A stretch of 64,000 bases of DNA, taken from Pyxicephalus adspersus. Its lineage: Eukaryota; Chordata; Amphibia; Anura; Pyxicephalidae. Below the pieces are notes generated by a model. That model worked only from the letters and a program-made list of their open reading frames with translations. It made no database searches and had not been told where the DNA came from. Position numbers and translations under genes: made by a program. Of the stretch, positions 1-10,970 are shown in pieces (the stretch's first letter is position 1; the number at the start of each line of letters is the position of its first letter). The stretch lies in the NCBI RefSeq assembly GCF_032062135.1, contig NC_092861.1, positions 144,176,566 to 144,240,565 on the forward strand. Reading direction: 5' to 3'.

Positions 1-654
1 CTGCAGGACCTGGTCACTGCTGCTCTCTCTCCAGGGAGACTGGTCTTGTCCCCGCCCCTTCCTGTAGTTTTCTGCAGGCAGTCTGTAGAGGGTGGGGCTG
101 CTGGCCCCTCCCACAGCTCTGCACAGCATGTTCAGCACAGTCATGATGTCCTTGCTACATTTAAAGGGTAATTTGAAACGCAAAGGTATTTTGTGTTTAC
201 AAAAGTGGATTTCTTTATTTATGAATATTGCAGAATATCTTTTTAATTTCGGTGGCTGTAGTTTAACTTTAATAAAAGCCATCCCTGCACTGTCATTGTA
301 ATCCCACAAGCGGTATGAGAATTATTTGCTCATCTATATAACCATTTGGAGTTTTTCTCTGATAGTTTTCACTGCCATAGTGTATTAATGATTTGCTTCC
401 TACTCAATGGCCTGATTTTTGTCCTCTATCCCCTAAAACGATGATTAACATTAACGCTAAAAATATCCCGCCATAAAATCCCATTTGCTTTGCTCCCAGC
501 TCAAACGTGGATTGAACGGTTTAAACATCAAGCTTTCCCCGCTTTACTTTAAAACAAGAATTGTGTGTGAATTTTATGTGGAGAACTCTGAGCTTCTACA
601 GTTCAATCACATCTCAGCCAATGGGCTGAACTTGCCAAAAACTGATACAATATA
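1..654. other. Unassigned AT-rich segment with a GC-rich start
   Basis: The first 150 bases are GC-richer, with CCGCCCC and GGTGGGGCTG motifs; the rest is AT-rich. All open frames are under 70 codons and resemble nothing I know. The GC-rich start could be the edge of a repeat cut by the window boundary. I see no gene. Confidence 0.4.
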
Positions 655-731
655 CCAGGTATATATATAACTATGTTATAGGGGGTGTGAATAATAAATC
701 AGTTGTAGGGAGTAGAAGGTGTACACTATAT

Positions 732-1005
732 NNNNNNNNNNNNNNNNNNNNNNNNNNNNNNNNNNNNNNNNNNNNNNNNNNNNNNNNNNNNNNNNNNNNN
801 NNNNNNNNNNNNNNNNNNNNNNNNNNNNNNNNNNNNNNNNNNNNNNNNNNNNNNNNNNNNNNNNNNNNNNNNNNNNNNNNNNNNNNNNNNNNNNNNNNNN
901 NNNNNNNNNNNNNNNNNNNNNNNNNNNNNNNNNNNNNNNNNNNNNNNNNNNNNNNNNNNNNNNNNNNNNNNNNNNNNNNNNNNNNNNNNNNNNNNNNNNN
1001 NNNNN
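732..1005. other. Assembly gap (274 N)
   Basis: Run of N inside the minisatellite. Frames spanning it are meaningless. The true length may differ because tandem repeats assemble poorly. Confidence 0.99.
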
Positions 1006-1450
1006 CTCTTTATCAGGGGACCCTGTGTATTGTATAGGGGGGTTATTACACTATATCAGTTATGTGGGAGCTCTGTACACTATATCAGCTATAGGCAGGA
1101 TGTGTACACTATATCTGACATGGGGTGCCCTGTAAACTGTATCAAATATGTAGAGACTCTATCAGTTAATGAGGGCTCTATAGAATAAAATTGTTACTGG
1201 TGTGCTGCATACACTACGAGGAAGGTAAGAGCTATGTACATGTATTAGTTAAGGGGGACTCTGGGGGGCTCTGCACACTATATCTGTTATAGGGGAGAGC
1301 TCTGTAGACTGTATCACTTATAGTGGAGTCAACACACTATATAAGTTTTAGGGGGCTCTGTACACAATATCAGCACTGGGTGGGCTGTGTACGCTATATC
1401 TGGTATGGGGTGCCCTGTACCCCCTATTAGATATGGCAGGTCCTGTAGAC

Positions 1451-1726
1451 CAGTGGTCCTCAACCCCCAGTCCACTAGTGGGCCGAGGCCGTCTGACAGG
1501 TGGGCCACGGGAGCATGGGGACCAGTGGTGGTCCGCGGCTCTGGCCGGAGCACCCCCAGTGGATCGCAGGCTCAGGGCGTTGGGCGGGTTGTGTCTCTGG
1601 GGGGCCTGGGTGGATTCTAGCATTGTGACATCACTCAGGGGGAAGTTTCTTCCCCTTTGAGTGACACAGGACTCCGGACATCAATAGATTCAATGGTTCG
1701 GAGCTGCAAAAAGTTGGGGGCCACTG
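1451..1726 (+). mobile_element. Non-autonomous hAT-like element, family hAT-1
   Basis: Terminal inverted repeats CAGTGGTCCTCAACCCCC and the reverse complement of AGTTGGGGGCCACTG. The 276-bp element is flanked by a perfect 8-bp duplication CTGTAGAC (1443-1450 and 1727-1734), diagnostic for the hAT superfamily. The interior is CpG-rich and has no transposase. The same family, inverted, is at 55216-55500, and a truncated copy is at 52839-53068. It sits inside the minisatellite, so it is younger than that array. Confidence 0.85.
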
Positions 1727-1770
1727 CTGTAGACTATATCAATTATGTAGGAGGTACTCTTTATCAATAC

Positions 1771-3096
1771 ACTGAACAAAAATAATAAAGCCTCTATAAA
1801 ATTGAAGGGGTATAGTTTAGTAAAGCAGTACATACAACTATCCCCAAACATTCTTCAGTAGTAAATCAAGCACTGTTATTTAAAGTGTACATAAAATAAT
1901 AAAAATATTTGTGTTATCATCTGAGCAATAGGTACTCCTGTTCCAAAGACAATGTTTGTTCAGAGTTGCTTGGAGAGATTTTCTCTAAATTTCTGTTGCA
2001 TATTTAGGACTAAAGTGAACGGAAATCTCCCTACTGGGGTATATTAAATGTTTCGGCACCAGATCCTGTTTTGAATATGCATGACATCTGGAGCCGCATC
2101 ATTAGGGAATGGCTGCAGAAAATTAGGAAGACATAAACAGCTTTGGATTACTGTAAAAAAATGGAGGCAGGGGATCTGACATGGACAAGTGGAATGGCCA
2201 AATAGAAGAAGACAACGCAAAAGAATAAGGGGTGCAATGTCCTGTCACAGGTACGCCCACCCACATATTTCAACCAAAGCCCCCCACCTAGGTTAGATTA
2301 TTGTAAAAAAAACAAAACACATACATTTTTAACAGTGTTTTTTTCCCAATCCAATGTCATCAACAACACAATCTCTTTTTATTTTTTACTTTACAGAAAA
2401 ATAAAAATATTGAAATTCAAGATTAGTAACAGGGTCACTTAATGAACATAACTTACAAGCAAGGAGGTTCATTTTCAATCTATTTTTTTCATTTCTTTGG
2501 CTCTTGCTCACAGAAGATTAAAATATTCTAATAACATTTCTTCATCTATAAAAAAAAAAGTTGCAGGTGTTTCATATTTATTCTTATAACTATTTGTCTT
2601 GGTCTGTATCTACTTTGAACTATGTGACAAAAATAATAAAAATGTATTTTTTTTATACTTAACATTAAAATTGAAGTATACAATTAAAAATACACAGCTA
2701 CACAGCTCTGTAAGGGAGGCCCACAGCAAACGAAGTATAGGCAGAGAGCCTACATGACAGGGTGCTAGGCATAGCCCAAGGGGGGTGGGGGCTGGGGATA
2801 TAAAGAAATGACTAAGGTGTGGTGAGGAAGATGATTGGCTAGATGTTAAAGTGGAGGGTAGAAAGGAAATTTCTAAAGGGGGTTGGCATTTGTAAAAAAT
2901 TTTTAAAAGTGATCGTTATTTTTATATATTTGAAATGGTTATTTATTTATTAAGTTGTTTAAAAAAATGGCTGCCTCCTGGCCATTTAAGTCTGATTTAA
3001 GTGTCAGAGTGTTTTTGGAGGCAGGGAGTGGGCTGGCATGGAAATACCTAGGTATGCTTTAACTGTTGATTAGGCAATCAGAGTCTCAGCTTTACC
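1771..3096. other. AT-rich unassigned segment
   Basis: Mostly A/T-rich DNA with poly-A and poly-T runs (for example 2295-2345, 2550-2560, 2648-2656). A GC-richer patch at 2700-2880 contains AAGGGGGGTGGGGGCTGGGG. No credible ORF, RNA gene or element end was recognised. Confidence 0.4.
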
Positions 3097-3651
3097 NNNN
3101 NNNNNNNNNNNNNNNNNNNNNNNNNNNNNNNNNNNNNNNNNNNNNNNNNNNNNNNNNNNNNNNNNNNNNNNNNNNNNNNNNNNNNNNNNNNNNNNNNNNN
3201 NNNNNNNNNNNNNNNNNNNNNNNNNNNNNNNNNNNNNNNNNNNNNNNNNNNNNNNNNNNNNNNNNNNNNNNNNNNNNNNNNNNNNNNNNNNNNNNNNNNN
3301 NNNNNNNNNNNNNNNNNNNNNNNNNNNNNNNNNNNNNNNNNNNNNNNNNNNNNNNNNNNNNNNNNNNNNNNNNNNNNNNNNNNNNNNNNNNNNNNNNNNN
3401 NNNNNNNNNNNNNNNNNNNNNNNNNNNNNNNNNNNNNNNNNNNNNNNNNNNNNNNNNNNNNNNNNNNNNNNNNNNNNNNNNNNNNNNNNNNNNNNNNNNN
3501 NNNNNNNNNNNNNNNNNNNNNNNNNNNNNNNNNNNNNNNNNNNNNNNNNNNNNNNNNNNNNNNNNNNNNNNNNNNNNNNNNNNNNNNNNNNNNNNNNNNN
3601 NNNNNNNNNNNNNNNNNNNNNNNNNNNNNNNNNNNNNNNNNNNNNNNNNNN
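3097..3651. other. Assembly gap (555 N)
   Basis: Run of N directly upstream of a Penelope-like fragment; the missing sequence may hold the rest of that element. Confidence 0.99.
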
Positions 3652-4150
3652 CCACAACAAAAATACTCCATACAAGAAGACAACACTTTATCTTCCCTTG
3701 TTGGATCACTGTCATTTACTTCTACTAAGACAGACAGAGATGTCATAATCATTGTGCATATGAAAGTCCTGGAATAAACATTTCAAGCTTCTATCACATC
3801 GTTCACTCCACTCGGACATCTGGAAACACCAGCAGTACGTCCAAATTGATATCGGTCTCACTATCAAATCACTTACAAATAGCAGTTTGGTATCAAAAGG
3901 CTCTTAATGCAGTAAGAAGCCCCAGCAATATAACTAAGTCTCCCCTTACCCCTGAGGCAGCCCGGTTCGGGCGAAACATGTCGGGTGGGACACCTTACCG
4001 CCATCGCTAACCTAGTATGATACTAAACTATGTTGCTATTTTTTGCGAAACTAGTGGTTATATGTTGGCCTAGGATTTATTTATAGAAACACAGCTCCTA
4101 ATCTTTTAAGTTATGTTGTTGGAACAATAAAATTTTGTGTTTTTAAATTT
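3652..4150 (+). mobile_element. Probable Penelope-like retroelement fragment
   Basis: This block contains the hammerhead-like motif at 3948-3986, followed by ~165 bp ending in GAACAATAAAATTTTGTG, a polyadenylation-like stretch. Penelope-like elements are known to carry minimal hammerhead ribozymes in their repeated ends. No reverse transcriptase or GIY-YIG coding is visible; the upstream part is lost in the gap. Boundaries are approximate and the class assignment rests mainly on the ribozyme motif. Confidence 0.45.
3948..3986 (+). ncRNA. Minimal hammerhead-ribozyme-like motif
   Basis: Order on the plus strand: stem I strand ACCC (3948-3951), core CTGAGGC (3952-3958), stem II GCCCG-GTT-CGGGC (3960-3972), GAAAC (3973-3977), AT, then GTC (3980-3982), and stem I partner GGGT (3983-3986). 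Stem III is only AC/GU around a 2-nt loop, in the palindrome ACATGT. Such short stem III forms are known from Penelope elements and act as dimers. Position A9 is C here, so this copy may be inactive. An extra A lies between the core and stem II. Confidence 0.6.
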
Positions 4151-4718
4151 AACTCTGGTTGCCCTTCAAAAGGCTGGCTTTCCCTCCCCTCTCTTCTTCT
4201 CTTCCTTAGATACACGTTAATTCAATGACCACCATGGAGTCAGAACATGAAGGAATTGTCAAGTGAGGTGCTAAAATACCTGTAAGAGGTAAAACATACC
4301 CCCAAGTGATACACCTACACAATACTTAAAAATAATGAATATAACATGAAACATATATCTAATGTTGGGTCCTCCTTTAAATGGCTCTGTTGCCACATTT
4401 AATAAATGGTCTTGCAAAAGAAGAGTTTTATACCTAAACCATTATGACACATGTCCAGGAGTATCAGATGCTTGCTCTCCCCAGATCATATTGTGCTTCC
4501 ACCACTACAGTGACAGAGCAGCCTGTGGGTACAGCGGGGGACCAGGCATTTGACACTCCTTAAGATTCTTTAGCTTTTCAGAAGATTAAAGACCTGAGAC
4601 AAAGGTGGTGGAAAGGTAAGAATTCAAGGATTTGTAAACTCAAGAATAAAAATATGATATATATTGCTGCTTTTGGTTTCCTTTTTTAGGCTAATTACTC
4701 TTTTACTTTCCAAGCTAT

Positions 4719-4724
<6 letters not shown>
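4151..4724. other. Unassigned segment
   Basis: Mixed-composition sequence between two Penelope-like motifs. No recognisable ORF; the 63-codon frame near 4362 has no family signature. Confidence 0.35.

Positions 4725-4752
<28 letters not shown>
4725..4752. repeat. (TA)n microsatellite
   Basis: Uninterrupted TA dinucleotides, followed by more AT-rich sequence up to 4800. Confidence 0.95.
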
Positions 4753-4757
<5 letters not shown>

Positions 4758-4825
4758 TATAAATTCTATATATAGATAGTATATATTCTATAAATATAAA
4801 TGTAATTGTAAATTGTATTATATAA

Positions 4826-4868
4826 GTTCCTGACGAAGCGGTATATATTTCCGCAAAACGCGTTGAAC
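4826..4868 (+). ncRNA. Minimal hammerhead-ribozyme-like motif
   Basis: Stem I GTTC (4826-4829) pairs with GAAC (4865-4868). The core CTGACGA is at 4830-4836. Stem II GCGG/CCGC (4838-4841, 4851-4854) carries an AT-rich loop. AAAAC (4855-4859) replaces GAAAC, so G12 is A. Then come GC and GTT with the predicted cleavage after T4864. Stem III is the palindrome ACGCGT. The G12 change would be expected to abolish or weaken activity. Probably a decayed Penelope-type ribozyme; the AT-rich tail to ~5030 may belong to the element. Confidence 0.6.
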
Positions 4869-6026
4869 ATTTGATTAATTGAGAACACTCCAAGATATGC
4901 ATTTATCTGTTACTGTTTTTATACAAATGTAATTTTTTTTATCTTTGTACAAAAAATGATGTTTTTACATTTTTATTGATTTGAGTATTTGGCATTGAAT
5001 GCCCTAAAAGTCCCATTCCTTTTCCGTTCTTTTCTGTACTAATGTTATTTTTGGGATGTGGCATGAAGTAATTTACCAGTTGGGGAAACAGCTATTTGTA
5101 ATTATAGTATATATACTATATCTATATAGTTCTCATGTAAAAGGTTCAAAAGTGGAACAATAAATAGCACATTACCAAAACGAGATCAAAACAAAAAAAT
5201 CTTTGGGTGGAAGAATTCTTAAGGTCAGGTCACGCTGTCTTAGCCTCCCATTATAAACAATTTAAATAATTCCTTAGAAAAAAAATCTATAGATAAAATC
5301 CCCATCACCAGCTGACATGAAACGAACATGAAATATTAACATACACTTACATATATTCATACATAAGAAATGTTTTCTCAAGCGCTAGATGAAATATTTG
5401 TTATACAACCATGATTTATCCCGCATGGCACATATAAAAATTTAATTGACAAATAATGAAACTCCTGCAGTTGCCTAAACATTTATGGTTGATTAAATAT
5501 GACATGGTCTGTGATTAAAGCCCCGTTCAGTTAAAATATAAATAAATAAATCAGCTATTTTTAGACATTTCCATCATTTTGTGTCTCACAAGCAACACTG
5601 GAAGAATAAATAATTTTCATGGGCGCCTTGCAAATAATAATCGATTAAGTTTAATTAATTGCTGTTTTCATCTTTGACATAATAGCTGTCAGAGCGCTCT
5701 CCTCCTTGTCCCCTTACTTGTGCTAATAACCCGGCCGTAAGAGTGAACATATGCTTTTCATCAAGTCGGGTTAACATTTGGTCTTGTGTTGAATATGGGT
5801 TAATGGTAGCTATGGTGCTAGAACCCATGAACATGTTGGTTGAACCCATGAGCATGTTGGCTCGGTTTTAGGATCTGTAGATGAGAATAGGGCCATGTTA
5901 CCAATAGCGGTAAGTTTGGTGTGCGTTTGCCACTTCCTCATGCCAGGGAACTGCTGCCTCTTGGGAAAAACAGAAGGCACCAAAGTACTACAAAGTACAG
6001 GAATCTTGCTTTATTGTAAGAACACT
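4869..6026. other. Unique-looking AT-rich segment; conserved non-coding candidate at 5440-5790
   Basis: No repeat family from elsewhere in the window matches here. Between 5440 and 5790 there are several homeodomain-type cores (TTTAATTAATTGC near 5650, AATCGATTAAG near 5638) and preserved CpGs. That is the look of a developmental enhancer, but no comparison was possible. The ORF frames are short and unremarkable. Confidence 0.25.
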
Positions 6027-6230
6027 GGACCTGATTTATTGAAGCTCTCCAAGGCTGGAGAAGATAAACTTTCATCAGTAAAGTTGAGTGATCTAGCAAA
6101 CCTGGAATGAATATGGGCCAACAAATAGCAAATGACTTTTAGGAAATCCTTTCCAGGTTTGCTAGATCAACCAGCTTCACTGATGAAAGTGTATTCTCTC
6201 CAGCCTTTAAGAACTTAATTAAATGGAGCC
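6027..6230. mobile_element. Palindromic MITE, family A
   Basis: Starts GGACCTGATTTATTGAAGC and ends in its near reverse complement. The arms carry the family signature TCCAAGGCTGGAGAAG and TTTCATCAGTAAAG with mirrored CTTCACTGATGAAAG. Almost the entire ~200 bp folds back on itself. It has no coding capacity. Sister copies: 9773-9999, 23391-23614, 27063-27276, 42183-42386, 54301-54373, 55761-55983 and 59678-59900. Confidence 0.85.
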
Positions 6231-6690
6231 AACTGTCACAAAATGTTTGGAAAACCAACGTTTCATGGTAGCCTATGGTCCCTTTCTCAAGGCAACATTG
6301 TGGACTATGTTGCCTTAAGGAAGAGACACTGCGCAGGAACAACTGGGTCAACAAAATTAGGAGACACTGCAGTCCAGGGCTCATACAGCCCACTGGGCCC
6401 CTCCGACCTTCTATTCCACCAATGCCACCAAAAAGCTTCTCAAGAGTAAAAAGCTACTGAGACAGAACAACGTTAAATAATTACATTTATCATAAATTAT
6501 AGGTGATTGGAAACGAATCTTGCAATTTAGAGCAAGCTATTTATTTAAAAAATGTATGTGTGGGTGATGTTATCGTCTTCCAGTAAATATTACAATTATG
6601 TAGACCGTGTCTAAGAGGTGATGCAGAAAAGTCAGCTCACATATGATTTCTGGTTCAGGAACCTATAATACAGAGGGTCATATAATGGAA
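6231..6690. other. Unassigned segment
   Basis: Contains short overlapping frames on both strands (for example 6243-6449) with no family signature. No further elements recognised. Confidence 0.35.
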
Positions 6691-6750
6691 GCATGATTTA
6701 TTAAAGATTGGAGAAGATAGACCATCATGGGAGAACATGGGTGATCAATC
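6691..6750. mobile_element. Half copy of palindromic MITE family A (subfamily A2)
   Basis: One arm only: GCATGATTTATTAAAG, then GGAGAAGATAGACCATCATG and GGAGAACATGGGTGATCA. The ATCATGGGAGAAC wording is shared with 27063-27276 and 55761-55983, defining a second subfamily. Confidence 0.6.
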
Positions 6751-8162
6751 ATTGTTTAGCCCCATGCACAAAGATCAGGATACATCTCAGCTTTAAAACT
6801 AAACTCATAAACAAATAAATACCCCCCAAAAAAATACATATGGGAGTTATTTTACCCACATAAGACTTTGTTTTTTTGTTATCTAGTTGTATTATTTGCA
6901 CAGCATACCCAACCTTGTGACCTCTTCTGCAACAGGACTTGGAAACTTTCTGTCCACCAAACCCTGATTGGACAGTAAGGAGTAATTGGGTCATCTTTTT
7001 GCTTGCTGCTAACTTGTTCCTTGTTAGCACATGTGAATACCACACATCTGATTGGCCTTTAGTTTTGCTCTCACACTCTGCCTGCTGCTCTGACAAGAAG
7101 ATTTATTTTACTTTGGTTGGATTTATTATTTTATAATTTATTGTTTTATATTCAACTGCATTCTTTTTTTTTTAATTTTGTATCTGCCCTGTATTCAACA
7201 ACTCAACATTCTCTGAATGCTGGGTCATACATATTAATGCCCGAATATTACTATACAATTCCAAGGCTAGGCTCCGTCCCTGCTGTGGTCAGGAATGCTT
7301 GTCACGAGTTATACGAATTAGTAGTAAGAAAACACGCCAGTGTTCCTAATATTAGCCATGGAAATTGGATGTCCGGCACTGGAGTTAATAACCTCCTGTT
7401 ACCCCGTTTGTTGTTTTCTATAACCATTTAAAGGCACAGGATTTCTGCAGTTGCTGAGAGCAGAGCTTAACTTGGTTTACACTGGAGGTTCATGAGAAAC
7501 TTGGCAGAGGTACACGTCCATATTGCCCAGCTGTTTTGTAGACACGATGACAGGTGCTCAGGCTTCTTTTTTTTCCATTTGATCATTGAACGTAATACAA
7601 CTTCAAACGCATTTCGCTAAACCGCACTTACAGCTACATATGTGTTTGCATTATCCAGTGGCAGCTTCCTTTCTGTCATAACTGCAGGGTATCCACAGCA
7701 AAGCTTCTCATCACATAACAGGAAACTCGGACAAGGAGAGCTTTCACATATTAAAGAGATGAAGCAAGATCACAGTGTTATAGAACAGATGGAAACAATG
7801 CAAAATTGCTTTTACCTATTATTTTCATGCTGCCCTTTCTTAATTATTAGCAGTGAAAAATCAGCACTTTGGATTGTGTTACTTTTATTTTCCATGGCAG
7901 CTCTACAAATGTTGGGGGCTCCAGACATTTTTCTGTCTGAACTTTGAAAATATCTAATAATAATGGCCATCCAATTGCATATATCTATAAATAATGGAGA
8001 AACCAAAAGTGTGCAACCATCAACAATCCTTTTATTTTCAAATCTCTGATGAAGTCATACAGTCTCTATTTCCAACGGTTTGATCAGAAGGCCATGGAAT
8101 TTGCCAGGGATTGGCAGTGGACCTAATTCATCATCAATGAAGCCAATGAGGGACCTAGATAT
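6751..8162. other. Unassigned segment
   Basis: Includes poly-T runs and frames of ~100 codons (7117-7431, 7642-7947) with no recognisable domain. Sequence near 6990-7080 (CACATCTGATTGGCC) resembles 61550-61575, suggesting a shared old repeat. A CTGATGAAG word at 8047 lacks the rest of a hammerhead core. Confidence 0.35.
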
Positions 8163-8450
8163 TTAAAGCGGAGCTAAAGTTCCACAGGTAGCTCATTATT
8201 GCGGAAAGGGACAGGAGATGTCCCTTCTGCAATAATTTGTTGTACCTGTCTGATCGCTCCAAGTTTTCTGGAAACAAAACCGCCATTCTTGGCTTTGTGT
8301 GTGCATACCAGGGATAAATGAACAATGAATGAACATTATGTCATCCTGGGTAATCTAGATGGCCAAAGATTGCGGGCAGAAAGAGGAGGAAGAAGTAGAT
8401 GGTGCTTGCCCTGGAAGAAATGGGGACAGGTGAGTAATTCTGTTCCCTAT
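8163..8450 (+). mobile_element. TTAA-type non-autonomous DNA element, family D2
   Basis: Begins TTAAAGCGGAGCTAAAGTTC and contains GGGACAGGAGATGTCCC and ACCTGTCTGATCGC. The same words recur at 12752-13012 (plus), 52345-52812 (minus, two copies) and 62320-62640 (minus). A TTAAAG terminus is typical of Kolobok/T2-like elements, which duplicate TTAA. No transposase. The 3' end is unclear. Confidence 0.55.
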
Positions 8451-8540
8451 AAGCCATCACAAAACATTCCAAACATGAATATTGAGAGAGAGCTACAGTG
8501 ACCAGTCTGTATTACTGGAAAGTCCTGCACAGAGGTCAGA

Positions 8541-8790
8541 TTTAGGGGTTCTTCAAACTGTGGCCCATTGATCTCAAATTTGATGATATGTCTCCATAGT
8601 TCGGGGGTCAAGAGCACCTAAAAAAGCAAGCTGCATGACTCTAATGATATGTTTCATTCTTAGAAAGGTGATATTGTAGCCACTACTGTAAGGAGAGCAA
8701 TTCTCCCCACTTACCACCAATTTAGAAGGCTTTTTATCCTACTGATCCCAAATATATTGGTTTGAAAATGTGCTCCCAGAGGGAACTCAT
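8541..8790 (+). mobile_element. hAT-like MITE family E, divergent copy
   Basis: Shares with 10690-10970 the order AGGGGTTCTTCAAACTGTGG, GGGGTCAAGAGCACCTA, GCATGACTCTAATGATAT and CCACTACTGTAAG. Better-preserved family members start near CAGTTTTTCTCAACC and end in GAGAAAGGCTG, giving hAT-type inverted ends. The termini of this copy are eroded. Confidence 0.5.
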
Positions 8791-9772
8791 ATAGCGTGGG
8801 TGTGATGGTCAAGTCTCCACAAATGTTTGTGAGAGGGTTAACCCTTATCTTTGACATAGACTGGCCATAAAGTGATCAGGCTGGGTGTCACCAGGCATCA
8901 GTGCCATCACATGGCATGAGGAAGAAGAGTGACTTGGGCTTTAAATATTGGGTATACTTCTCTGTATCTGAGTGGAGCAGTAGGGGAACAAATAAAGAGT
9001 ACATATCTATTGGCGGAGGGTGAAGATTTGCTTTAGGACCTGGTTGCTATATGTTTCTGAGCTCAGCATATTATGCTTTGCCATATATTTCACGTGTTGG
9101 TAGTAAGAGCATGGTAGAATCCGGCAAGGCCTGAGCCGTGCTTGCAGAAGCCGATGAACTGGGTATTTCATGTTATTAACATTTTTTATATTTTCTGAAT
9201 CAGATCTGCTGCAGTAACCATCGATGTGTTAAATTGAAAGCATAACGGACTGTTACCACAATCATAAATAAGTAAATATAATTACAGTACTTATACCAGG
9301 TGATGTATTAACGCTGCCTAAGTGTGCAAACCGGTTGCCAAAAAAAATGCAGTGAAACCAATATGATTTTTTGCTTTCATAAAAAAAACTTCTATTTCTG
9401 CAATATAATGGCACAAATGGAATTGGGATCCGTAAATCTGTGGAATTATTCATGCTTTGTTCTCTTGTAACGCTGTGCTAAAGTAGCGGGAATCTCCGAA
9501 GGAAGAGGACGACTTTACTGATCGTTATTTTTACAGCTGACAAAACTACAAATATGACTACAAATCCAAGCGTACTATATTGTGTGCATTATTCTTCATC
9601 TCCTTGTAAAACAATGGCACTTCTTTTTATTTTTCCATTAATAGGTTCATCTTCTACCAGTGTTAAAGAAAATGTGTAGTCAATAGCATGCATGCCAAGT
9701 AATTTATAAGTGTAACACTTGCCTAAAGGTATTTATTACCTCTCACAGAGATCACAATACCTTCCCTGACAG
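8791..9772. other. Unassigned segment
   Basis: No recognised repeat, RNA or coding signal. Frames are under 65 codons. Confidence 0.35.
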
Positions 9773-9999
9773 TGGGCCTGATTTATTAAAGCTTTCCAAG
9801 GCTGGAGAGGATACACTTTCATCAGTAAAGCTGGGTGATCCAGCCAACCTGGAATGGATTTCCTAAAAAATATTTAATTTTTGTTAGCAAATGTTTTCAA
9901 TCGTGGACCAGATCCATTTCAGGTTTGCTGAATCACTCAGCTTCACTTATGAAAGTGTATTCTCTCCAGCCATGGGGAACTTAAATAAATCAAACCCAT
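9773..9999. mobile_element. Palindromic MITE, family A
   Basis: Opens GGGCCTGATTTATTAAAGC, and the right end mirrors it (TTAAATAAATCAAACCC). Both arms contain CAGCTTCAC / GTAAAGCTG and the CAAACCTGGAATGGAT type inner motif. The full fold-back is retained; only the centre (about 9870-9910) is unpaired. Confidence 0.88.
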
Positions 10000-10689
10000 T
10001 GCCTTTATCTGTTTTCTCTCTAGATAAATAATCCAGGATCCGCTTCTGCTTTCTGGACAGAGATGCTAGCACAACAGGGAGATGAAGTAAATACTTTCTC
10101 CTTTCTGCAGCAGACTAATTACATCATTATAACCAAGGCAAAATCATTGAATAGAAGCTCCGGGATTGCTTTTATTAATAAAAGGTAAAGTTATTTTAAA
10201 AATTTTTTAGATATTGAGGCATGTCAAGAACAATGAAATTCAAATTCAAATTTACATTAAAGGTAAACAAACTGCTGTATGTTTATAAAGCGCCATAAGC
10301 ATGTCCATGCTGAAAATGTATTATACATTACTCTTTACACATGAGATGATTATCTCTGAGGTTTTGACCTCCATATCTTTGGACAGCACCAGAGCTCTGC
10401 AAGGAATGATGGGTTGGTAACCCACGTGGCAACTGGACTATTTTGCAGCAAGATGACATCAGGTCTTGATCCTCAAAGTTACTCCACCAATGAATGGCAA
10501 TAACAGGGAGGCCAAAGAGTGGAAAAAGAGAGGTGATAGTCAAGTTTAGACAGAAGACAGGGCAGGCGGGAGGTAAGAAAAGTCAGTGTCTAGGCAGTGC
10601 TCAACAAAAACACTGAGCAAAGACTTACCATTGTCCAGGCAATTATCAAGGTAGATGGCAATATTTCATATTCATTCATGAGTCTAGCC
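10000..10689. other. Unassigned segment
   Basis: AT-rich with no repeated words from other parts of the window. The minus frame at 10328-10543 has no domain signature. Confidence 0.35.
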
Positions 10690-10970
10690 CAGTTTTTCTC
10701 AACCAGGGTCCTGTGGAACCCCAATGTTTCATAAGAGATTGCTAGGAGTTCCTAAAACTGTGGCTCATTGACCTCGATATCTGCATGGTTCTGGGGTCAA
10801 CACCACCTAGAAAAACCAGCTGCATGACTGTAATGATATTTTTGTTGTCTATAAAGGTGGTATTCTATCCACTACTGTAAGCATGTCTCCTTACTGGGCA
10901 GCAATTTAAAAAGCTTTGTACCTCACTGACCCGAAATAGAGTGAAAATGCGTTCCATGAGGTCTAAACAT
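10690..10970 (+). mobile_element. hAT-like MITE family E
   Basis: Starts CAGTTTTTCTCAACCAGGG, a hAT-like terminus, and continues with GGTCCTGTGGAACCCC. It parallels 8541-8790 over most of its length. The right end is not clear, so no target duplication can be confirmed. Confidence 0.55.

Larger units (their letters stand above)
655..1770. repeat. Degenerate minisatellite, ~33-bp unit
   Basis: Repeated units of the form GGGGGCTCTGTACACTATAT followed by CAGTTATAG run in one orientation on both sides of an N gap and of an inserted hAT element. Units vary by substitution and small indels (for example around 1065-1110, 1270-1300 and 1350-1380). Copy number cannot be counted because 732-1005 is unsequenced. 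The final units resume at 1735 immediately after the inserted element. Confidence 0.8.

Noticed and set aside
655..1770. Possible CRISPR-like array of regular repeats
   Set aside because: Direct degenerate tandem units without unique spacers, in a vertebrate genome; a minisatellite.
3066..3752. Long frames on both strands across the N gap
   Set aside because: Made almost entirely of unknown bases; stops cannot occur in N, so the lengths mean nothing. The same applies to frames over 687-1135 and 54361-55236.
8045..8085. CTGATGAAG followed by CAACGGTTTG
   Set aside because: No GAAA element and no stems; could be a very old relic but not supportable.
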